From Streptomyces vietnamensis (GTDB lineage Bacteria > Actinomycetota > Actinomycetes > Streptomycetales > Streptomycetaceae): a DNA stretch of 64,000 nucleotides. The position numbers were made by a program, and so were the translations under genes. The stretch lies in the NCBI RefSeq assembly GCF_000830005.1, contig NZ_CP010407.1:7328001-7392000 (forward strand). Reading direction: 5' to 3'. This document shows, in pieces, positions 1 to 7,605 of this stretch (within the stretch, counting starts at the first letter, position 1; every line of letters begins with the position of its first letter). The notes beneath the pieces are model-generated. The model saw only the letters and a list, made by a program, of their open reading frames with translations, did no database searches and was not told where the DNA came from.

Positions 1-96
1 GCCCGGGGAGGAGCGGCGGCGCCGGGAGCCGGGGGAGGAGGGCGGTGCGGCGGGCGGCAGGGAGTCGTCCCGCTCCGCCCGGACGGAGGTGGCCAC
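1..96 (-). CDS. cebF: CebF-like sugar ABC permease, N-terminus only
   Basis: Only the first 32 codons are inside the window; the gene runs off the left edge. It starts at a GTG (94-96) preceded by GGAAGGA seven bases upstream, and reads MATSVRAERDDSLPPAAPPS followed by an Arg-rich stretch, a typical cytoplasmic N-terminus of a MalF/CebF-type sugar permease. It lies directly downstream of cebE on the same strand, where cebF is found in streptomycetes. The identity rests on position and N-terminal character, since no membrane segment is yet visible. Confidence 0.6.
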   Translation of the reverse strand, partial: MATSVRAERDDSLPPAAPPSSPGSRRRRSSPG

Positions 97-139
97 GGGG
101 GCGTCCTTCCAGGTCGATGCGTGCGGTGGTGCGGACGGT

Positions 140-175
140 GCCGGTCCGCCGCCCGGCAGGCGGCGGCGGACCGGC
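140..175 (-). promoter_or_regulatory. cebE-cebF intergenic hairpin
   Basis: A perfect 14-bp inverted repeat (140-153 and 162-175) with an 8-nt loop lies in the 90-bp gap between the cebE stop and the cebF start. There is no T-run, so it is more likely a 3' mRNA stabiliser or attenuator that keeps the binding-protein transcript more abundant than the permease transcript than a full terminator. That role is inferred. Confidence 0.55.
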
Positions 176-186
176 GGGCGCCCCCG

Positions 187-1533
187 CTACTGGTCGATCT
201 TGTCGTCGACCAGCTTCTTGACGTTCTCCCAGGCCTTGGCCGGGTCGGTGCCGCGCTGCTCGATGTCGAGGATGCCGTTGTCGGTGAGGAAGGTCTTCAC
301 CTGGCCGTCGTAGCGGCTGATGGTGGCGGGGGTGATGCCGACCGCCGCGCTGGAGAAGATCTTGCCGACGGGGGTGTCGCCGAAGTAGGGCAGCTTCGCC
401 TCCTGGACCGCCGAGGAGAGGAGCGTGTCCTTGGACGAGGGGATGTTGCCGTTCACCGCGAACACCTTGGCGTGCTGCGCCGGGGCGGTCAGCCAGGCGG
501 CGAGCTCGGCGGCCTCCTTGGTGTGCTTGCCGGCCTTCGGCACGGCGAGGAAGGAACCGCCCCAGTTGCCGGCGACCGGCGGCGCGGCGATGTCCCACTT
601 GCCCTGGTTGGCGGGGCCCGCCTGGTCCTTGATGATGCCGGTCATCCAGCTCGGGCAGGCGACGGTGGCGAACTTCGAGTTCTTGAAGGCCGCGTTCCAG
701 GTGCCCTTCTCGTCGAACTGCCGCAGTTTGGCGGTGAGTCCGCCCTGGGCCGCCTTCACGGCGGTCTCCCAGGCCTTCTTCACGCCGGGGCTGTTCTCCC
801 AGTCGAGCTCGCCGCTCGCGTTGGCGTACTGCACGGGGTCGCTGGAGACGACGGCGTTGAAGAGGCCGCTCGCGGAGTCGTGGAAGGCGGTGCCGGCGGG
901 CGCCGCCTTCTTGTACTTCTCGCCGGTCTCGATGAACTTGGACCAGTCGCCGGCCCACAGCTTGCCGACCGCGTCGCGGTCGGTGGGCAGCTTGGCCTTG
1001 GCGAAGAGGTCCTTGTTGTAGCAGATGGCCATGGGGCCGATGTCGGTGCCGAGCCCGATGACCTTGCCGTCGGCCGTCGTCGCCTGCTTGACCTTCCAGT
1101 CGAGGAAGGCGCCGAGGTTCGCGCCGCCCTCCTTGCCCAGGTCGACCCACTTGTTCGCCATGGCCGTGCCGGTCGCCTCGGCGATGTAGCCCACCTCGAC
1201 GGCCTGGATGTCGGCGACGCCGCTGTTCTGGGCGAGGCGCAGCTTCAGCGTGTCCCAGTACTTCTGGCCGTCGGAGACGTTCGACTCCTCGATCTTGATG
1301 TTCGGGTGGAGCCGCTCGTACTCGGCGTAGAGCTTGGCGCCGGTCTTGTTGTCGTAGCCGAAGGAACCGAAGGTCCCGATCCGCAGCGTGATCTTCCCGG
1401 AGCCCTGGCCGCTCGCGCCGCCCTTGCCGTCGTCGTCGCTGCCGCAACCGGTGAGCAGGGTCGTGCCGGTCACGACGACGGCGACCGCCGCGATCGCCGT
1501 ACGGCGCCCGCGTCTGCTGCTGGAAGTGCGCAT
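187..1533 (-). CDS. cebE: Cellobiose/cello-oligosaccharide-binding lipoprotein CebE
   Basis: Extracellular solute-binding protein of a carbohydrate ABC transporter, 448 aa. The Arg-rich n-region and hydrophobic core end in a lipobox, LTGC, with Cys30 the lipidation site; an Asp/Gly/Ser-rich linker follows and then the two-lobed family 1 binding fold. The start was set at the ATG at 1531-1533, which has GGAGAG at proper spacing; an in-frame ATG six codons upstream lacks one. Two CebR operators lie upstream, cebR is divergent and a permease gene follows, which together give the CebE call. It should be anchored outside the membrane and capture cellobiose/cellotriose for CebFG. Confidence 0.85.
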   Translation of the reverse strand: MRTSSSRRGRRTAIAAVAVVVTGTTLLTGCGSDDDGKGGASGQGSGKITLRIGTFGSFGYDNKTGAKLYAEYERLHPNIKIEESNVSDGQKYWDTLKLRLAQNSGVADIQAVEVGYIAEATGTAMANKWVDLGKEGGANLGAFLDWKVKQATTADGKVIGLGTDIGPMAICYNKDLFAKAKLPTDRDAVGKLWAGDWSKFIETGEKYKKAAPAGTAFHDSASGLFNAVVSSDPVQYANASGELDWENSPGVKKAWETAVKAAQGGLTAKLRQFDEKGTWNAAFKNSKFATVACPSWMTGIIKDQAGPANQGKWDIAAPPVAGNWGGSFLAVPKAGKHTKEAAELAAWLTAPAQHAKVFAVNGNIPSSKDTLLSSAVQEAKLPYFGDTPVGKIFSSAAVGITPATISRYDGQVKTFLTDNGILDIEQRGTDPAKAWENVKKLVDDKIDQ

Positions 1534-1655
1534 TCCACTCTCCTCGTCCAAAGGTGGTGCTCTTGGTGCGTCTTCTGTGTGCCAGGGGCCCGGTCGGCCG
1601 ATCGCGGCTCGGCGGTGTCCGCCAGGACCTGATGCAAGGCTGTGCGCATCCCTGA

Positions 1656-1669
1656 TGGGAGCGCTCCCA
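1656..1669. promoter_or_regulatory. CebR operator (cebE side)
   Basis: Perfect 14-bp palindrome TGGGAGCGCTCCCA, identical to the CebR box described in Streptomyces. It is 122 bp upstream of the cebE start and is expected to repress cebEFG until cellobiose/cellotriose releases CebR. Confidence 0.9.
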
Positions 1670-1833
1670 CGTCGTTGCCGGAAGGTTGCTGCCTGGCGGG
1701 TGCGAGTGTCAAGACATGAACGCGGATTCGTTACCGGAAGGTTTTCCGGGGGTTTCGCGCGGCTCGGCGGCGTTCCGGGCCGTCACCTTCTGAACGCGGG
1801 TGCGTGGCGCGGCGGGGTGGCCGTGGACTATTT

Positions 1834-1847
1834 TGGGAGCGCTCCCA
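1834..1847. promoter_or_regulatory. CebR operator (cebR side)
   Basis: A second perfect TGGGAGCGCTCCCA, 178 bp from the first and 65 bp upstream of the cebR start codon. It implies autoregulation of cebR and, with the first box, possible looping over the divergent promoters. Confidence 0.9.
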
Positions 1848-1912
1848 TGAGATCCCGGGATCCGTCCGGGCAGGTGGGCGGCGTGTTGTCCTACGAGGGG
1901 AGTTCGGGAGTC

Positions 1913-2938
1913 GTGAACGGACGGCAGAGCGGCAGACCCACCCTGGAGCAGGTCGCGGCCAGGGCCGGGGTCGGCCGGGGCACGGTCTCCCGGGTGATCA
2001 ACGGTTCCCCGCGGGTGAGCGAGCGGACCAGAACGGCCGTCGCCCGAGCCGTCGCCGAACTCGGCTACGTACCCAACCAGGCCGCCCGCGCCCTGGCCGG
2101 CAGTCGCACCGACGCGATCGCGCTCGTCATCCCCGAGGCCGAGGCCCGGCTCTTCGCGGAACCGTACTTCCTCGACCTCATCCGCGGGGTGAGCGCCGAA
2201 CTCGCCGATGACGACAAGCAGTTGCTGCTCACCCTGGTCCGCAGCGAACAGGAGCGGCAGCGCTTCGAGCAGTACCTCGCCGCCCAGCGCGTCGACGGCG
2301 TGCTGCTCGCCTCGGTCCACGGAGGCGACCCGCTGCCCGACCGCGTCAGGGACCTCGGCCTCCCGGTCGTGATGAACGGCCGCCGCACGGAGGCCGAGCC
2401 CGTGCCGTACGTCGACTCCGACAACATCGGCGCCGGGCGGGCGGCCGTCGCCCACCTCGTGGCGCGCGGCCGGAGCCGCATCGCGACCGTCGCCGGACCC
2501 CTCGACATGTACGTGGCCAGGGCGCGGCTCGGCGGCTACCGGGCCGGCCTCACGGAAGCCGGACTCCCGCCCGACGAGGGCCTCGTCTCGGCCGGAGACT
2601 TCACCGAGGAGGGCGGCCGGCGCGCCATGCGGGAACTCCTGGACCGCAGGCCCGACCTGGACGCCGTCTTCGCCGCCTCCGACGTGATGGCGGCCGGCGC
2701 GCGCGGAGCGCTGCGGGAGGCCGGCCGCCGGGTGCCGGAGGACGTGGCCCTCGTCGGCGTCGACGACTCGGCCGTCGCCCGGCTCATGGACCCGCCGCTG
2801 ACGAGCGTGCGGCAGCCCATCGAGGAGATGGGCCGCACGATGGCGCGGATGCTGCTCCGGGACATCGCGACGACCGGCCCCGAGGAGCCGCGCCGGCATG
2901 TCCTGCCCACGGAGCTGATCGTGCGGGAGTCGAGCTGA
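1913..2938 (+). CDS. cebR: LacI-family cellulose-utilisation repressor CebR
   Basis: 341-aa LacI/GalR regulator. Residues about 8-55 form the winged HTH and hinge helix (PTLEQVAARAGVGRGTVSRV, then the RALAGSRT hinge), followed by the periplasmic-binding-protein-like effector domain ending in the family's typical LTSVRQP and ELIVRES segments. The GTG at 1913 was chosen because GAGGGGAG lies ten bases upstream and the protein then begins just before the HTH; longer open frame upstream covers the operator and is not coding. Divergence from cebE and the flanking CebR boxes identify it. It is expected to bind cello-oligosaccharides as inducers and repress the cebEF genes and the nearby cellulases. 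Confidence 0.88.
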   Translation: MNGRQSGRPTLEQVAARAGVGRGTVSRVINGSPRVSERTRTAVARAVAELGYVPNQAARALAGSRTDAIALVIPEAEARLFAEPYFLDLIRGVSAELADDDKQLLLTLVRSEQERQRFEQYLAAQRVDGVLLASVHGGDPLPDRVRDLGLPVVMNGRRTEAEPVPYVDSDNIGAGRAAVAHLVARGRSRIATVAGPLDMYVARARLGGYRAGLTEAGLPPDEGLVSAGDFTEEGGRRAMRELLDRRPDLDAVFAASDVMAAGARGALREAGRRVPEDVALVGVDDSAVARLMDPPLTSVRQPIEEMGRTMARMLLRDIATTGPEEPRRHVLPTELIVRESS

Positions 2939-3153
2939 GGGGCATACACCGGCGTTGTTGAACGGCCTGGAAACAACGAAATCCGAAGCTGTCAAGCTTT
3001 AGAGAGGAGGAAGCCAGCGCTCCATCTCTATTTGATCAACCGAAATCGCGTTCTGTCCCTTGTGTATTTCCGGATGCTTGAGGAAGATCTCGTGCAACTG
3101 GCCGAAAGAAGACGGTCAGCCTCCACCCTTCCTTCTCCGGAGAGGCGCGACCG

Positions 3154-4665
3154 TTGAGCAACAGGCCCGGTACCGAGGGGAGCGGTGGTCTGCGGGCCGA
3201 CGCCCTGGGCACGTTCGATTCCGTGGTGATGGCGATCGTGGGGTGCGGCCCGGCGTACACCGTGGCCGGAATCGTTCCCCTCGTCATCGCCGCCGCCGGC
3301 TTCGCCGCCCCCGCCGTCCTGCTGTACTGCGCGATCCCGATGGTGGGCATCGCCCTGGCCTTCCGTCACCTCGGACGGCTCGACGTCAACGCGGGCGCCT
3401 CGTACAGCTGGGTCGCCCGCTCCCTCCATCCCTTCCTCGGATTCCTGAGCGGCTGGGCCGTGGTCTGCTCGGCCACGGTCTTCCTCGTCTCCGCGACCGT
3501 GCCGGCCGGCGGCGCGACGCTCTCGCTCATCGACCCCGCCCTGGCCCGCGAGACCGGCCTCGCCACCGGCATCGGCGTCGGCTGGTTCCTGCTGATGGCC
3601 CTGGTGGCCATGCGCGGCAGCCGGATCAGCGGCCTCGCCCGTACCGTCCTCGGCGCCGTACAACTCGTGCTGCTGCTGGTCTTCGCCGTCGCCGGCCTGC
3701 TCGTGGACGAGAAGGCCGCCGCGTTCTCCCCCTCCTGGCTCGGCTTCGCCCACTTCGACGCCTCGCACACCTTCGTCGCGGGAGCCCTGATCGCCGGAGT
3801 CACCTACTGGGGCTGGGACGTCACCAGCAACCTCAGCGAGGAGACCCGCGACAGCCGGCGCGCCTCCGGCCTCGGCGGCCTGATCGGCGTCGTGCTCACG
3901 TCCACTGTCTTCGTGCTCTTCACGGTCTCCGCGATCTCCGTCCTCGGGCCCGCGGCGATCGCGGACGACCCGGCCGGGTACCTCTCCGCGCTCGGCGAGT
4001 CCATCTGGCCGGGCTGGGGCGGCCGGCTGCTCGCCCTGGCGGTGATGCTGTCGACCGTCGCCACGCTGGAGACCACCCTGATCCAGGCCACCCGGACGCT
4101 CTTCGCCATGGGCCGCGACCGCACGATGCCCCGCGCCTTCGGCCGCATCCACGCCGAGTGGCGGACCCCCTGGGGGGCCACCCTCACCGTGGCGTCCGTC
4201 GCGGTGGTGCTCATCATCGCCTCCACGACGGCGGGATCGGGCTCGGAGTTCGTCGAGAACGCGGTCGGCGGCGTCGGCCTGCACATCGCGTTCTACTACG
4301 CGCTCGCCGGACTCTCCGTCGTCGTCGCCCACCGCAAGGTCCTGTTCAGGTCCCTGGGCAATCTGGTCTTCATCGGACTGTGGCCGCTCGGCGGAGCACT
4401 CTTCATGGCCTGGATCTTCGCCCAGTCGCTCCCCGGACTCGGCGCGCAGGCGCTCGGTACCGGTCTCGTCGCCCTGGCGTTCGGGCTGCTTCCGGTGCTC
4501 GTCTCGTGGTTCCAGGGCAGTTCGTACTTCCGGCCGAGGCCGCTGTCCTCCCTGGCGGCGCACCCCGGACAGGCGGACGCCGGGGGCGAGTTCCACGCGG
4601 GTCCGGCACTGGATCCGGCGCTCACCGGATCCGCGCGGCGGGACGACGTCCTCTCCGACTTCTGA
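3154..4665 (+). CDS. APC-superfamily amino acid permease
   Basis: 503-aa integral membrane protein with about 12 hydrophobic segments. The N-terminal pattern (ADALGTFDSVVMAIVGCGPA, then the glycine-rich first helix) and the internal GxxSxxL-type helices are typical of amino acid/polyamine/organocation permeases. The TTG at 3154 has GGAGAGG eight bases upstream. The C-terminal 50 residues are hydrophilic. It follows cebR by 215 bp on the same strand but no CebR box separates them, so inclusion in the cellulose regulon is doubtful. The substrate cannot be read from the sequence. Confidence 0.75.
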   Translation: MSNRPGTEGSGGLRADALGTFDSVVMAIVGCGPAYTVAGIVPLVIAAAGFAAPAVLLYCAIPMVGIALAFRHLGRLDVNAGASYSWVARSLHPFLGFLSGWAVVCSATVFLVSATVPAGGATLSLIDPALARETGLATGIGVGWFLLMALVAMRGSRISGLARTVLGAVQLVLLLVFAVAGLLVDEKAAAFSPSWLGFAHFDASHTFVAGALIAGVTYWGWDVTSNLSEETRDSRRASGLGGLIGVVLTSTVFVLFTVSAISVLGPAAIADDPAGYLSALGESIWPGWGGRLLALAVMLSTVATLETTLIQATRTLFAMGRDRTMPRAFGRIHAEWRTPWGATLTVASVAVVLIIASTTAGSGSEFVENAVGGVGLHIAFYYALAGLSVVVAHRKVLFRSLGNLVFIGLWPLGGALFMAWIFAQSLPGLGAQALGTGLVALAFGLLPVLVSWFQGSSYFRPRPLSSLAAHPGQADAGGEFHAGPALDPALTGSARRDDVLSDF

Positions 4666-4676
4666 CGGCTCCCGAA

Positions 4677-4758
4677 CCGCTTCCGACGGATCCCGGACCG
4701 CTTCTGATGGATCCGGACTGCTTCTGATGGATCCGAACTGCTTCCGACGGATTCCGAA
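4677..4758. repeat. Four-copy 20-21 bp tandem repeat
   Basis: Four consecutive units of the form CCGCTTCYGAYGGATCCGGA (4677-4697, 4698-4717, 4718-4737, 4738-4758) fill the gap between the permease stop and the next ribosome site. The unit length alternates 21, 20, 20, 21, so it is not maintained as codons. The function is unknown; it resembles replication-slippage repeats. Confidence 0.85.
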
Positions 4759-4784
4759 CCGACCGACCCGCGAGGAGCACCCCC

Positions 4785-5735
4785 ATGTCAGCCTGGCTGC
4801 GCCGCAGTTCCGGACGACCCAGCTACGACCGGACCTTCGGCGACCGCGCCCTCGCCGAAGGCTGCGAGGACATGCTGATGGGGCGCTGGGAGGGCGCCCG
4901 CGACCTGCTCGCGGAGCACCCCCGCGACGACTGGGACCGCCGCTCGCACCGCGTACGGCTGCTCGCCGACTCCGCCGCCGGGCGGCGCACCGTGGACGTC
5001 TGGCACGCGTCCGAGCCCGGACACCCGGACGCCGCCGTGCTGTATGCGGAGACCGAGGTGATGCGGATGTTCGGCGCCGCGCGCGCCGGTGCCTCTCCGC
5101 CGGCGGACGGCCTGGACCGGGTGGCGCGGCTCTGCCTCCAGGCGTCCGAGCTGGCCCCCGTCGACCCGCAGCCCTGGGTCTCGCTGATCTCCCTCGGCCG
5201 GCTGTACGAGGGCGGGCACCCGGACATGGGGTACTGGTGGAAGGAGCTCCTGGCCCGGGACCCGTACCACCGCGAAGGCCATCACCAGGCGCTGCGCCAC
5301 CTCTCCGCCCGCTGGCACGGGTCCCACGGCCAGGCGGCCAACTTCGCCTGGGACGTGGTGGGTTACGCACCGGCCGGCTCGCCGCTCGCGGTGCTTCCGC
5401 TGGTGGCGCGCTCGGAGGAGTACCGCCACCGGGTGGAGACGGAGGGCCGCACCGCCGTCGGTCTGACGTATCACTGGAACAGCGAGGCCGCCAAGCGGGA
5501 TCTCCGCGTCGTCCTGGAGAAGTGGATCGGTGCCCGGACGGCGGAATGCGCGCAGGATGTCGCCGACCTCAACCATCTGGCCCACGGCCTGGTCCGCGCG
5601 GGCATGAAGCGGGAGGCGGCCGACGTCTTCCGGACGCTGGGCAACCGGGCGACCCGGGTGCCGTGGTCGTACGCCGGCGACCCGGAGCAGCTGTTCGTCT
5701 TCTGGCGCGACGCGGCGCTCGCCGCCCCCTCGTAG
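4785..5735 (+). CDS. Helical repeat (TPR-like) protein of unknown function
   Basis: 316-aa soluble protein with no signal peptide or membrane segment. It is rich in Ala/Leu/Trp/Arg helical pairs (LAEGCEDMLMGRWEGARDLL; RVARLCLQASELAPVDPQPW; LVRAGMKREAADVFRTLGN) that look like tetratricopeptide-type repeats. The ATG at 4785 has GAGGAGC nine bases upstream. The family was not recognised. It sits between a permease and the cellulases, ends at a large bidirectional terminator, and gives no catalytic motif, so a scaffold or interaction role is the most that can be suggested. Confidence 0.7.
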   Translation: MSAWLRRSSGRPSYDRTFGDRALAEGCEDMLMGRWEGARDLLAEHPRDDWDRRSHRVRLLADSAAGRRTVDVWHASEPGHPDAAVLYAETEVMRMFGAARAGASPPADGLDRVARLCLQASELAPVDPQPWVSLISLGRLYEGGHPDMGYWWKELLARDPYHREGHHQALRHLSARWHGSHGQAANFAWDVVGYAPAGSPLAVLPLVARSEEYRHRVETEGRTAVGLTYHWNSEAAKRDLRVVLEKWIGARTAECAQDVADLNHLAHGLVRAGMKREAADVFRTLGNRATRVPWSYAGDPEQLFVFWRDAALAAPS

Positions 5736-5762
5736 CTCACACCCACGATCACACCCACTCGG

Positions 5763-5826
5763 GCGGCACGCGTGCCGACGACCCCACGGGATCCGGATCC
5801 CGTGGGGTCGTCGGCACGCGTGCCGC
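5763..5826. terminator. 64-bp perfect palindrome, bidirectional terminator
   Basis: Two 32-base arms (5763-5794 and 5795-5826) are exact reverse complements with no spacer; the centre is CCGG inside GGATCCGGATCC. It lies between the convergent stops at 5735 and 5835. Transcribed from either side it would fold into a very stable hairpin, so it probably ends both the helical-protein and GH6 transcripts. Confidence 0.85.
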
Positions 5827-5834
5827 GGCGAGTG

Positions 5835-7589
5835 CTACAGCGCCGGGTGGGCGTTCTTCAGGAGCTCCTGGAACTGGGCCGAGAACCACTTGCCCGCGAG
5901 CGGGGCGTCCGGCAGCGCGCCCGACATGCTGTTCCCGTTGCGGACGTTGCCCGTGTACGTCGGGTCGCACATGTGGTCGAAGCCCTTGCCCTCGTCGTTC
6001 GGGACCTCCTTGGAGGCGCCGTCGGACTCGCCCGGGGGCTTCATCCAGACGTACGCGTCGATGCCCGTGGCCGGGGCCGCCTGGGGCCGCTCGCCGAGAC
6101 CCGCTCCGGACTGGTTGCACCAGTTGCCGGGGTTGATGCGCCGGTCGTAGCGGCCGCCGTTCACGTACGTGTCGACGCTGGTCGTCGCGCCCGGGCCGGT
6201 GGGCCGCGCGGTGCCGCCCCAGCCGTTGCGGGAGGTGTCGATCAGCATGCCGAGGTTGGGGTCGAAGCCGAGCGAGACCAGCTTGGCGCGCATGGCCTGG
6301 GCGTACGACAGCTCGTCGGTGTACCGGTTCCAGTCGACCCACTTGGACTGGCGCACGGAGACGCCGTTCACGCTGTCGTCGATCGTGAAGTGGTCCTCCT
6401 TCAGGGCGCTGTAGTTGGCGGTGTTGACGATGAAGCCGTGGACGTTGGAGAGGGTCGAGCCCTCCGCCGTGGCGGCCTGCTTGAAGAGCTCGGCGGAGGG
6501 GCCGAAGTTGTCGTCCCAGCCCAGCCAGCCGTGGTGGCCGGCGTCGAGGTAGTTGTAGACGTTGGCGATCGCGCCGAGCTTCTTGAGCGCGTAGCCGACG
6601 CCGGTGATGTAGTTGCCGTTCGCCTTCATGACGTCGCAGTTGGCGGTGGCCGTGGGACGCCCGGAGACGTTGGTGACCAGGTTGGGCAGCGAGTCGAGCT
6701 CGACCGTGGTGACGATCCGCAGGCCCGCGTACTTGGAGTCGGCGAGGATCGCGGCGATCGGGTCGATGTACTCGGTCTTGTAGCGGCCGATCTCCGTCGG
6801 GCCGAGCTCGCCGTTGGAGGCGAGGGCGGCGCAGTCGCGGCCGGGCAGGTCGTAGATGACCAGCTGGACGACGAGCTCGCCGGAGCCCTTCTGCTTCAGG
6901 GCCTCGTCGAGGTGGGCGCGCAGGCCCATGGAGGTGCCGGAACCGTTGATGGCGGCGATCCGGTCCAGCCAGATGCCGGTGGGCTGGTTGGAGACCTTGC
7001 TGCCGCCCGGCTCGGCCGCCGCATGCGCGGACCACTCGGGGTTCACGTACACCTTGGCGCCGGCGTAAGGGTTGTCCACCTTGGTGCCGGCGGGCGGGGT
7101 GGTGGGTGGTGTGGTCGGAGGCGTCGTCGGGGGAGTGGTGGGCGGGGTGGTCGGCGGGGTGGTCGGCTGCGTGGCCGTGTTGCAGGTGACGCCGTTCAGC
7201 TTGAACGTCGCCGGGACGGCATTGGTGCCGCTGTAGGAGCCGTTGAATCCGAAGGAGGTCGAACCACCGGTCGCGAGCGCGCCGTTGTAGGACATGTTCT
7301 TGGCGGTGACGGCGGCCCCGGACTGGGTGATGGTGGCGTTCCAGCCCTGGGTGACCTGCTGGTTTCCGCCGTACGACCATTCCAGGGTCCAGGAGGACAT
7401 CGGGTCGCCGGTGTTCGTGACGACGACGTTGGCGCCGAAGCCGGTGTTCCACTGGTTGGTGATGGTGTAGTCGACCTTGCAGCCCGGGGTGGCTGCGCCG
7501 GCGGTGGCGCCGAAGACCGTGGCCGTGGCTCCGGTCGCGGTGACGAGGCCGAGTGCCGCCAGGAGGGCGGTGCGGCTGGTGCGGCTCAT
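5835..7589 (-). CDS. Secreted GH6 cellulase (cellobiohydrolase type) with N-terminal CBM2
   Basis: 584 aa. Signal peptide about residues 1-32; CBM2 cellulose-binding module about 35-137 bounded by Cys residues; a six-repeat TTPP linker; then the GH6 domain to the C-terminus. The family signature YDLPGRDCAALASNGE is present, with Asp252 at the position of T. reesei Cel6A Asp175, and Asp299 in VELDSLPNLV at the catalytic-acid position. It cleaves beta-1,4-glucan releasing cellobiose; long loop insertions in the second half suggest an exo-acting enzyme from the non-reducing end. It lies 16 bp downstream of the GH5 gene, so the two are probably co-transcribed. Confidence 0.92.
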   Translation of the reverse strand: MSRTSRTALLAALGLVTATGATATVFGATAGAATPGCKVDYTITNQWNTGFGANVVVTNTGDPMSSWTLEWSYGGNQQVTQGWNATITQSGAAVTAKNMSYNGALATGGSTSFGFNGSYSGTNAVPATFKLNGVTCNTATQPTTPPTTPPTTPPTTPPTTPPTTPPAGTKVDNPYAGAKVYVNPEWSAHAAAEPGGSKVSNQPTGIWLDRIAAINGSGTSMGLRAHLDEALKQKGSGELVVQLVIYDLPGRDCAALASNGELGPTEIGRYKTEYIDPIAAILADSKYAGLRIVTTVELDSLPNLVTNVSGRPTATANCDVMKANGNYITGVGYALKKLGAIANVYNYLDAGHHGWLGWDDNFGPSAELFKQAATAEGSTLSNVHGFIVNTANYSALKEDHFTIDDSVNGVSVRQSKWVDWNRYTDELSYAQAMRAKLVSLGFDPNLGMLIDTSRNGWGGTARPTGPGATTSVDTYVNGGRYDRRINPGNWCNQSGAGLGERPQAAPATGIDAYVWMKPPGESDGASKEVPNDEGKGFDHMCDPTYTGNVRNGNSMSGALPDAPLAGKWFSAQFQELLKNAHPAL

Positions 7590-7605
7590 GGTGTGGGGGT
7601 TCCTC

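Noticed and set aside
1388..1912. N-terminal extension of cebR to an upstream ATG
   Set aside because: It would run through both CebR operators and part of cebE; the GTG at 1913 with GAGGGGAG gives the normal LacI N-terminus.
3028..5370. A 780-codon open frame antisense to the APC permease and helical protein
   Set aside because: Low-complexity Arg/Gly/Asp composition, no ribosome site, and clear genes on the other strand.
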